A stretch of 45,992 bases of DNA from JBAZCO01 sp041654915. GTDB taxonomy: Bacteria; Bacillota; Clostridia; Christensenellales; DTU072. The first letter of the stretch is position 1. Each line of letters starts with the position of its first letter. The translations under genes were made by a program, and so were the position numbers. This document shows positions 37,801 through 40,531 of this stretch, piece by piece. The notes beneath the pieces were generated by a model that saw nothing but the letters and a program-made list of their open reading frames with translations, was not told where the DNA came from and ran no database searches. The DNA lies in contig JBAZCO010000002.1 in NCBI GenBank assembly GCA_041654915.1, positions 1-45,992 on the forward strand. Reading direction: 5' to 3'.

Positions 37801-40236
37801 GGCTTTATCTTTGACCCGTTTGCCGAGTATAGCATCGAAAATAATTATCCGCAGTTATCCGATGTGATAAGGTTTAACACATCCGACGGCATAACTGCAA
37901 GCTTTGACAACAATAGTCAAGCAAGCAAGGTAAAGGTGGTTTGGGATGACAAAAATGTGAAAATCACATACAGAGGCAGCGAGGACGGCTATGTAAGAGC
38001 AACCGTTTCCGCCGCCGACGGCAGCGCTCCCCAAACAATACTCTACCGTGTAAAGATAATGAACAGGACGGTTGTAGACTACACCAATGTTCTCCTAACA
38101 GATGACTATGTGATAAAAGGCTATGACTTTAACAACACTCCCGACCTAGCGGCAGAAGTAGCCAAAAAGATATTCAAGCCCGCAGGCACGGTGTTTACTG
38201 TTTTCTTTGCCGAAGGTAAGGAGATTAACTTCCCGCTAGGCGGCACGGCTGAGTACTTTATGACAGAAGACGATGTATTGCTCACATCTGAGGAAACAGA
38301 GCTTTCCTTGAGCTTTGCCATAGATACCTCCCGCCCAATTAACTATAAAGGCAGAGATGCACGCTTCTTTGTGCGCATCCCCGGCTTTGGTATGGGTGCG
38401 GCAGGACAACAACTTGCAAGCTATGATGTAGCTTGTGAGGAGCAGTACATCTTAGATGTAGAGTTCTATAACGAAACTTTGGATACCTACCAAGACTACT
38501 TTACTTGGTTGCAGGCGGTTGAGCCTTATGCGCACTTGTTGCCCGAGAACGGCGGCGGAGGCGTGTCCCAAAATATGGGTGCTGTCCAAGCAGGCAATAA
38601 TTTTGTGTTCGATATAGCCAATCCCTACTTCTTTATAAAGAGAAACGGCGTACCGCTGTCTGATAAAGTCAAGATTCATGTTGGCACGGCGGAGGGTGAA
38701 ATCACGCATTATTATCCCAACCCAGATGTTCCTAGCGATATAGAAACATATTGGTCGTCAAGCCGCAACAACAGGGCGAATATCTACTATAATAGAGATA
38801 TTATTAACTCCAGTTTCCAAATGGATTTGGATAACCAAAGCTTTAGAATGACATTTAATGTCACACCGTGGGTGCTGGAAAATGACTTGATGTTCTTTGA
38901 AAACTATGCTTATGGTATGTCGGAAATCATACTTCTGCCCGACCAAAGCAAAGTCAACTCCGGTGCGCCAATCTCCGTGAGAGGGTTAGCTAACCCCAAC
39001 GACACATACGAAATAAACTTTGGCGGCGGCAAGATAGAAACCTTTGACCCAATTAACGGCGGCGGCAGTTATATCAGTAACTATAATAAGTGGAGCTTTG
39101 ATGATGTCAACTTCTTCTCGCTAGACCCGCAATATGCAAAACTCACACTGGGTGGCAGAGGCGGACAAGAGATACAATGGCGGTTCTTCACATCAGAAAA
39201 ACAGCTTGTCAATAACACAATCCCCGCAGTTTATACGCTAAGACGAGGAGAATCAGTAGACTTACCCACACAATTTAGACAGTTGTTCTCTGGTAGCACT
39301 TATGAAAACTCCAAGTCCTATGGCATACAATACGCCAATCTTTATAGCACAGAGGAAACTAGAGGTCACGGCTTTGGGCAAAATGGTTTAAGAATTACAG
39401 GTACTACCCTCACCCCGTCAAGAACTGTTACCGAGGGCAGCAGCTACCCAAGAGGCATAGACAATGCCGCCCCCGCATATATCGATTGGACGGCCGCTCC
39501 CGTAAGAGCGTACCCCTCCACATACGAGCAAGTGGGCGGTAGGATATACTTCGTATGTTATGACACTCCCAACTGGAACGACAGCGACGAGTATGGCTAT
39601 ATGAACAACCTTGCCACACACAACTCCTACCTGCACAACCCCGATGCAAGCTATGCATACGGCACAATAAGACCGGGTATGGATATGAACTGGCAGTATC
39701 CGGCAGACCTCTCAATAAGCGGCAGCGCCACAATGGGCGGCAACACCTATATGACGCCGATAAACAGCTACTCGCACAATGTGTCGTTTGGCGGCAAGCA
39801 AAGCGCAGTTCCTGTAATACAGGTAAACCAAAACACACTCTTTACCAACCTTAACCTCCCAATGGTCTCACTCACCTATTACAGGAGAGAAGTAGCCGAA
39901 GGTTGGGGCGGCTGGGGCAGCGGCAGAGTGGGCGTTACTGCCGACCAAATCTATACCATACCTTGGGAGAAAGCGCAAGTTTACTGGACAGCGCATCCCA
40001 GAATACAAGAATATTGGAACCACAATACCGACTTGTACGGCACAAGGATAAACAACAATAATGCGATACCCGATATCTACTTTATTAATACGGGTAAAGA
40101 CCAGCAAGGCAATAGCCGAGAGGGCGGACGCTACACGCTTGTTGTGCCTATGAGATTTAACAATAGTCAGTTCGGACAGGCGGATGTAGTTTACAATATG
40201 GTTGTCGCCCTAGACATAGTAGACTTTATATTCTAA
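16807..40236 (+). CDS. Giant modular surface lipoprotein, 7,809 residues
   Basis: Uninterrupted frame of 23.4 kb with SD AGGAGG 8 bases before the ATG. The N-terminus is a lipoprotein signal with lipobox LVGC (Cys near 26), so the protein is lipid-anchored outside the membrane. There is no C-terminal span or sorting motif; it ends LDIVDFIF. Residues about 50-4450 are some fourteen divergent copies of one beta-rich module. Near 3490-3720 are two copies of a different unit of about 115 residues. A hydrophobic stretch lies at 4508-4565. Carboxypeptidase-regulatory-like domains lie at about 4601-4661 and 4698-4768, with a degenerate third near 4905-5040. The region 5050-5800 is mixed, with a Gly-rich hydrophobic patch near 5098. 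Ig-like repeats of 100-130 residues fill about 5800-7400. No catalytic motif was recognised. A structural, adhesive or lipid-handling surface role is inference. Confidence 0.93.
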   Translation: MKNRLHKYLLILSVCLLLLAALVGCSVRSEPFDDYIVKNPEQVGPEDGQETTTVTSVSFEEAQAAIVEAVENNANMVKSDGNSEWFIIDTQIDYDFIDYLTSPIYEIHISVIIKANINLINNAESEIFFEFRDRSLPANEELRFGLYYIAKTAYFNIGGEKFYTEEINATEIGKLIAVPFMSSDLDLTSIITGFLTGNMGIDEVDMILQFIPLFDRVTDGATKKIVTKGPSTDTVDYQFVLRIDAIVSALPLIGTVLSWESLDLPNLDPLLDKILGITLDGILTRKWPRMESQMTFSTNFSDKIPITDEAGDIVYDEQGERMFKPGYYFNGFKVDLATTVQPREYELHFVTVPFRLGAGDEKNPITFPSRYNLGDAYKDSEYTKASLFNLELQATLAVDADDNGQLTLNNVLGSFADLGAVGDIPLNFPAQATSYAFTINAKVHIDIFNYNETKLELTLFFQNEPFIQVYFEGDVLYINCSELSDINGQIIPNIKIPDFNINEMLSSTLEDLMPYLDPDYVALLSGENAEHLANAEDDDDDEDDMDMMLIVEIIANNITESYNENGDKIMGIFLDNVAINSLLAMFMGEGSSVGIPGIMLSANTSDFLNTMMAKIELTDTVSARLSIDKIGYFKEPEFVNKEMIANPVDEATYIDIKNALMRYYGITLSGEFEMGMNKTEGGISFDGLMSALLGDIMLNLGITESSSTRVGYLLKAGLDFSDVSNSGMSINFYLADTGNGTDDVFLVLYYEAAEDVMYLDLSHFWRLKEAMPALKVLGDLPKLKIENVGIRDSLPTIDFFNSEDSNAPRNMALAGEGGYTITTPQNLMADIFSGLFIGAGFAYNAAAEEGDEDEDGIDVMDILAQAISINVVDEIKALVISLDKSVLTMLMGMMNVVAPMPELEAYLKLQLIGVGTLGENTGYLQAYFAILDSLPDENGDYLHALYVDIQLVRKIQMTISDRRPEYFIESFNPTEFVPVDIFLENLVIGLELAGGFNLKSDSPSYTNSYIDEMLAGLIEGLSLRFGLDGFEMDLGYELKANITYADIMALSSDEPPAELSSQLSLVLIDRSENMEIFGLYILDNNIYIDLSYFGMPNIRLDNSASLIANIMGLLDEAEEQENSDIPPSPAYSSPLNSLNGGLDDKVRLQVLIAPDKVSLMLTQATMAGLLALFMDGDLPVTIRDTEINIGLSDGITLEFSTGIEVFTMHAELARFFITIAGDQLPNIVLPSKEFYGNSDGMPKYVYVSAEGEFSLQAEPDNVDGRLVNKYIDLTPAMRELFGSVELNAYLEMLGFVDGNLYFKLEAAINIDDPVDSSIKLLLSSGSSGNPADRTTVMEVLYNQGDLYINTNAFGLGKIYVKDVDNVFTQLSEASEAQKQNQGSAPANAETDAANYIELMFVKGGLTVYIVKDVLLALFGALGADMTPYLGGIDELVIEAGIGINPIDFSLGFTADGISLGFGLRNIVLAFDREIELPDTSDYTTIEELTTISVSLNGEFTFEVSGSEEDRRFDYIIDEIKALLSADAGGSIDFESMLNFGILLQVIGEKFGGTIYYNIDAHIDLLNTDNLNLSLMLSSLSVYNNYLQTGDKTELGDIISLFIASENGVLNAYLDAESLGLEKIKIRDVSNIGDIFDSDGDSPLELPANSSGTVSAADVLAAHILISITSNPENQYNGANAPILISLTQGAFFALFNSMGLDISRFVGPYSPSAEVVLGESQEFIALKFNLKDLLAIKATIENPVLEINGNTDMFRDLAEDDSYYLINADDDKLMLRIALAGSFVFNAEDTDDDSAVDLSNIIRTFLTEANFGILLENAGYAGKTIKYDIQIKANLRKVISGGDKGLAEGLEALILFTVLDSPDAQTGQDFSLYLKGGDLFADLGILNAGKVRINDVLGVFESENISSQTVQAASVLNSEFYNLGEQLAAAYITLQLGNTSGIILSAFTDVFVVIMNAFSLPEGDIELVGMQLGDLVADTLNNNMLLEIGIGTGSVFEINIEVANYDLSFAFSSIELFFRSSDIIFWDFREGDYGLIDTELDEIYLNFSFYFGWEFNDGAEYSLAKLFESLTLAEGLKVEPVIAVLNEIGQRFKIDIEAVLNLENLLDDDLETTEQAEGSHLSIVMYNVTGDKHEYVLSIYFVDGDLYLDAECFNIQQVKIVNAVEYFYMIRAMLDEVSANNPSENAPSNAEGAPKSAELNAMAAYINLMVCPEGFIASIGSTALFAVLQMMGMDYSHYIEPVGVIDIKATLFSPSSIIELSLGLISYEFDVAGERIIEGYNQEGRPIYKTDGKQMRFFMEFSNSYRIAFKIGENEKIDTPAATDSRVEIDNQVPVLGISTKIFFEASAKEATFPNLNQEPLSSLITTLLEGFTDDPEGDPAMIEYIKRLVITIFFQISGEQTARFELDILINVNVVNTDAIEAQIMVNKMDGDVPNRIMQFNLYNGDVFVDLKPIGGPQLCIEGVFDPYDDRGNNTEPNNQPQNSQPANDEDDFDNVKPFSLTAAITEQGLFLYAYKASFNALLNMLNMQDIAMFDFMELQAYAKPINQSLTLGLEFKIGTETQQDVIKVGFGIEGLRLNFVPFSREQLINPGSSRYVNDDDIDTVIAESRFELTFQSEKGNIQLSDLYFAIFGDSPLTTTLPQRLDLETLGDTLVIDIKAIVNIENFDDLIDNLQLKVHLFSKKAPEKFTLEVIYYKNSIYIDASKIGLSKIVLEDITGLIEFFSGDDEDEDEDAPSGLARYVERVREIESITAPSNEEQQEHLAAMLSILLSADEGLFITAAKDLLFVVFNIIGMDIQSHMDNVVNPQIKFGINPELSLEIDIQLKSALADNLGALGVKMAFITNKISIDVADEALFQTPDGIESSITPIISKEERALYTNYDKLTLYSEINMGLTVNLKDGRISADSALGALFKLLDIDAELATDVVFTGGNERMEVDIKGAIGINFERLLSRDPELIKKATSATLELSYAIYDGNGDLYHAQPLANLYLTDDIIYLTLELMDSHVNIRIPDANLSTMFTDLFGVTPGTEDEPENEPQAAETPIDGIYAGIKNLGRGVPDKETLEAVINLNSKGFSLVITKELLIALMGELTGLMGASAEDEDDFDLSTIDFEAVFGDILDGASMGFYVDGEDGGFSLRFNLFKYQEDVEGDAGASYPSAGYNIELSLLHDTLISTDPNKYADFDNYLRNDPDLKAMYESCMDSRDVSWRFTVGIDLVLGADFLPYVLDWSELFGLEEEESAFYLQVLEQLRGKTTMSLTIDVLSTGLENLMMDIMVRFTNEAGDEVMALYFVGNLSQINALEKEADEDYDFSKVVTNPQLYLTVPGMGIEGLVLNSESFEMFLGLNINEMLTSLAMGEGGSFAPQPANAPQNDEGEEEDDDIIVDNEGLDADWWAKILDSIEFSKGQIGIVIAKTVVQDLLYYMAGIPFDNLGKISFVMDNKANLLRFDFSLDNQPEIDMTKINIGVLDEMEFIGKQWPTEQLTSIDMEFPKLEAGNVIGAYSFVDSFEREAYYVLLAGITPEDLEAFNGMIGNYTQLTPDTSHEGVTLYHFYEIDNINAVGLIALYDNGLLTLILAKDEEFNETRLYSLNSVEIGTLSQMQPLSAEWADDEISNLDALLPMFEGEILYSFIYYDKEYKRDAVYMLFDNVTQETMRAYVDHIRAAGYQMNKDSNGTYHLSKNSLRFSDEGEEKIDVIASVKLYENGTMAVAISDTTNKYNINFALQNINVILGKNDIFAAHFEPQGIDYGTYFGTFKPLHEYKWEFEVYSELTIDDSVGGLFNLTELAGSLLGSSMMNVALQPSEDINIVVGFRLRVFIDFSDLARLRLQLSITYNGKEMVLITYVGNIVDDKEESVIYADLSGLSFPAIELKGIQLGGMVKEMMNSMDFSDDSSSSAPSDAPQNAPQNAEGTLLNNEGRENTLPLSEIINIKDISFGSRLLLFTASSKEVSLAITGALAYSLIAGMEGNDDFLLPMFRNLKVGYSEEEGLAGLVLRITDDTPYEQAFRIGFNFRSSYSKFSTTLVSSIDPTRNAAGEIIPYEDISKLSQIGLALDLEMRLRAKKNAGPDGMPQKSDQIKMLESLIENLVGIEKGGVNLEPQDSVLVFGVQFRLFIDLANLSNTTLLISLTFNEEPFLAIYYFAEKNLVYADLNGLGLFRAAINGVDLMSMIGYMLSDTIDPGIGIDLSKMIGLSASEAAQGMSSAEDAINGPQNTEQVFADDLRAASDAPLIRILLGNDEITFNPNGALFASLMSDMALPNFADIRLSSNISYGLNNMSFRIKMDNLGNNISFNIAENMFRFAIGEAAGHSQFRIPISLVSDDKFGAISGITLNADSEGDMVTNMDTVALASTLLDTLKLSNLTIYLDKRNDYWYMRDLRWGIPEFATGPNYWGHPGVGTGLGGGAGYDVKVDAISFDLFGYDISFGTTFDPLYFNNSFRRLRLSLNKTTSNALNIRLEQLTQVLGVTTTYSDTSDWRPMTATAFISDNILKLSLASALVIDLTPIIETIVELILDAILQAVLPGLGGVVSGLISDLVAQIAAPFISELLGDLTGYGNPLRLGQIIDDVMDGGIEVYRVFLPEMLADDDDDEDPFAYGSLYGRITDDDGNGIPNAIVYLDGNVRYNTRTDKDGYYTFVNVKANTYQFSIKADGYNDKPLAGDPKINITVRSYITHPAQRYDEVLYDYQIEVFNNITIEGTITNEDGQPSGNTRIYLDDTQFATTDATGWYSYTFEQITGRSHTLTTNTGLSKSITITRHNEVVNGSMEGKRPTTGTITGTLVVLEDVDLIKGNNLTQITGSLRAATHEDDITEWNLYTNSLDPSILSLSNENITRYTEVVNNVRFAIYNDIGTTEYATYRDELGFRGYALEQNGNVYHALNTSKSVIVETRHFPSVDTLVVAIKKAENIAVNSDLEIWLERAGRTVRESDSHNGVSINARLSDETYYDNDDDEDRALAVITPRNYLKNANEQGQSNINATGYFEIRDLAFSQNYILKIRSEKYLYQNISVPVMQSNAAIARVGTIILIARPEHWSGQEEAAASMIQSLRIRLGADILDANGSGTTTDPTNPGYANDGLPQTLYSWATDLGEGVMNDILGAIPYVGGFLGGLLGGGNDPYIDEKGKPIFMPETNYIDGYEGGAYDRSNNISYVEVWLNSDVITGLFDSLNGFLMPMIGLSAITEDQRYSIADLAVPPAGASDTDIFQYIGTFDESRDEQVFNYVYSNKSQYLRAIKGASAKLPAGLISYLINDAIREVEFLQNEYVRMVIQYAAGALIDEQLDQVTRLISHIMPFTYPYSMAYEKDLPNSPLQQTAVTSTKDANLTTNVQELMENDGILVNGVRTVTNLYATTPQTDDNGHLLNGYMRETDFFDMAAYLKLFFNANSDTIVDRIVLFINGASYAASNTQGIIAGNGTDWKPNGTALRADTIRYDEETGLPHPDDLEMAQVIENWIRKNIVNSYVVVSDYSYTTDEFGVTKKTLIGKTYVRDVHGHFDLDDWEYGYNTLAGDPDKQTAAGILSAKDDHYHEIDINNTGIRLRVVRSLASGNKFFFATDTGDGPIQRTTMEPPEKIIFHDPYNTKDFTVHGGTWALAGSMGVRHNLNSDGTYSVNSILDILPNRNEALFYDGNSSESTGVHMYWDMTSVNFAPTDSDTKSYIIGYCANAVYGKTANGLITRIETIVEGKMIVDPTSTLHLNKAGDAVDTQTTTPVLNLDPIDPFDFDRDAYIANLPATFAYAYKMQYVVDGVAQPFFVYGDETDYIYKRYVFDDLEWDMSETELHYSGKTAYIKLSYGTSENLGVNQREKITIQVPIEVKNRTVQSVSAPVENSVGGIINDRIIFNPLMHTGLKDTMLSVDMLTLHTPAGDELREVVAVDAEGLNAYDPKAIEHPEYTVSYWIEDDFGVRQKRDVTVEILSRKIETSSLDEFGDKLENGVRMQEIVPFQNSGLGLPQSITVVYAGVAGGVPLSETLYEGPDYEWIIPSMSYNHNSSEPYKVYDIIARIGTGDYMQEVIVKYKVMQKIPKTVVGIFVPPYGDTSISNSQMVVFNNGSADEAAVSTEVHFSLNEHTTVDPFEWAESESYNGVSYKQDIRFIDPSFKGKFYYTDVLLSDEYFGKAVVKNVSITVRMSQIININPPLGETIKINQYYSDSEIDALFNMSGLTADIFGTSVKSSDDFFEIIDWNYQGEAGLPVNGKNAFVEVRVGNKGYDNNPVWIQEVLLDMSSYLEDLTVESLVSDIVVIDDPYQYTLPTTVEVIYKKSGVTATNILPAVYDLGELADDFYKYPSIIGTVAIGHENAQEVFEVEFINKDPRAVASITYYNDAAGTEVFEVGEAVTFFAFDQINLPQYAKVEFAGNEPPEAKMFNVYWYSIDEYGTEGGLVTAEAWIGDPVFGYIKDKQDFKFTVIGETITGFYNEETDEYIDVEEFIPDFILLHPYESITDQIGARVPTTLVVSTDKRQGVTVEVRYPEIPLSYDGQHEHRLNFEIGLTNNFGNVGNIRTGQTENFSYEIRESFATRFIVDDRLATGISLEANGENLTLEGSIYERIDFTQLEELYVLFRNGAREPMTVVWEAEELEKIKYTFLGGAVYINATIGKGIEGLEQKFPVRVFIRPSRLVDVVALEGDIDTPILVLDNDDLQNRIAELRVDPFEGFVGLPERVLAKFENEDKMAEVYVSWSYQRIVDTMTLEGQRFDIGNNLAAIATIFDYVEEDDGNGGVVRTRTALQSLEIPVETITRTIEATEVSRTTDGDDFEQLRTEFSINPYAAQYSENFDSEDFSYFRRVRLTVKDGEGSKTLVFDLNKDSYLIRDALTGRNTNLHNLHTGRNVTVALSYGKRGGSVSKNAFVSQNLYVNILDMRYESGLKDAYYIDVYGAKVDPVNYPEYSQKVEYQDGEVLLNTVSDTPYTFDVVYNAEDINTNFDRFDNKTGPIGYNAGTGRLYAIFGNDYAGYQEVIIPIYYEERTITSLFDTEENPYFDYFTTTSGIERQGFIFDPFAEYSIENNYPQLSDVIRFNTSDGITASFDNNSQASKVKVVWDDKNVKITYRGSEDGYVRATVSAADGSAPQTILYRVKIMNRTVVDYTNVLLTDDYVIKGYDFNNTPDLAAEVAKKIFKPAGTVFTVFFAEGKEINFPLGGTAEYFMTEDDVLLTSEETELSLSFAIDTSRPINYKGRDARFFVRIPGFGMGAAGQQLASYDVACEEQYILDVEFYNETLDTYQDYFTWLQAVEPYAHLLPENGGGGVSQNMGAVQAGNNFVFDIANPYFFIKRNGVPLSDKVKIHVGTAEGEITHYYPNPDVPSDIETYWSSSRNNRANIYYNRDIINSSFQMDLDNQSFRMTFNVTPWVLENDLMFFENYAYGMSEIILLPDQSKVNSGAPISVRGLANPNDTYEINFGGGKIETFDPINGGGSYISNYNKWSFDDVNFFSLDPQYAKLTLGGRGGQEIQWRFFTSEKQLVNNTIPAVYTLRRGESVDLPTQFRQLFSGSTYENSKSYGIQYANLYSTEETRGHGFGQNGLRITGTTLTPSRTVTEGSSYPRGIDNAAPAYIDWTAAPVRAYPSTYEQVGGRIYFVCYDTPNWNDSDEYGYMNNLATHNSYLHNPDASYAYGTIRPGMDMNWQYPADLSISGSATMGGNTYMTPINSYSHNVSFGGKQSAVPVIQVNQNTLFTNLNLPMVSLTYYRREVAEGWGGWGSGRVGVTADQIYTIPWEKAQVYWTAHPRIQEYWNHNTDLYGTRINNNNAIPDIYFINTGKDQQGNSREGGRYTLVVPMRFNNSQFGQADVVYNMVVALDIVDFIF
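17050..30200 (+). repeat. Array of about 14 divergent beta-rich protein modules
   Basis: The module hallmark is a pair of strands of the form 'lYy.dGdlYlda..lGl.kI.i.dv'. It recurs near bases 17230, 18210, 19060, 20041, 20821, 21600, 22410, 23208, 24121, 24880, 25770, 26674, 28336 and 29227. Spacing is mostly 250-330 residues. Before it come amphipathic strands ('i.i.a.inl.n...l.l.l'); after it a linker, then 'ayi.l....g..i.i...ll.al...mgmd'. The copies have diverged at the DNA level, so this is an old array. The look recalls LolA/LppX-type lipoprotein half-barrels; that fold is a guess from strand pattern only. Confidence 0.75.
34200..39000 (+). repeat. C-terminal array of Ig-like repeats
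   Basis: About ten to twelve units of 100-130 residues with a shared outline: a strand ending one unit ('v.v..r.v..i'), then 'i.f.p......lP..v.v.f..G......v.W', then 'a.i......q...v.v'. Clear starts lie near bases 34261, 34880, 35200, 35740, 36040, 36350, 36640, 37010, 37700 and 38040. The pattern is that of bacterial Ig-like stalk domains, but no exact family was recognised. Confidence 0.6.
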
Positions 40237-40490
40237 AGCTAGAGCAGGCAAAAAGCACACAAAGTGATGATAATGCGGGGGGATATCCTCCCGCATTATG
40301 CTCATAAAAAGAAATACTGCAAAAATCTCGGAGCGTAACTTTGCAAAAAACACACCACGCTCTAAAGATAGCGCATACAAGCAAAGCCTTATTTATTTTA
40401 AGGCAAATGTACAAACAATACAGGAGTTGCACTTGCAGCCCATTAGGAGTTAACCCAAATATCTCCATACCTTTAAAAAAGGAACAAATA
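40237..40490. other. Intergenic region after the giant gene
   Basis: No gene was seen. It holds a long palindrome (listed separately), a stem GAGCGT/ACGCTC near 40335-40376 with a long loop, and a small hairpin GCCTTA/TAAGGC (40386-40391 and 40399-40404) with loop TTTATTT. None has a clear T-run on the plus strand, so how the giant transcript ends is not evident. Confidence 0.5.
40270..40299. terminator. 30-bp near-perfect palindrome after the giant gene
   Basis: Arms ATAATGCGGG (40270-40279) and CCCGCATTAT (40290-40299) enclose GGGATATCCT, which is itself self-complementary apart from one G-T. The whole can fold as one stem of 13-14 pairs with a tiny loop. It begins 34 bases after the stop, but no T-run follows, so it may stabilise the 3' end or terminate weakly; a protein-binding site is the other option. 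Confidence 0.5.
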
Positions 40491-40519
40491 TTGACTTTAA
40501 GGCGTGCTTATAGTATGAT
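40491..40519 (+). promoter_or_regulatory. Promoter of the M6 peptidase gene
   Basis: TTGACT (40491-40496), a 17-base spacer, TATGAT (40514-40519). The expected start near 40526 is only about 6 bases before the ATG at 40532, so the AAGG at 40523-40526 would be mostly outside the mRNA. Confidence 0.75.
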
Positions 40520-40531
40520 ATTAAGGTATAT

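Noticed and set aside
16807..40236. Non-ribosomal peptide or polyketide synthase, suggested by the gene size
   Set aside because: No carrier, condensation, adenylation or ketosynthase motifs, and a lipobox at the N-terminus.
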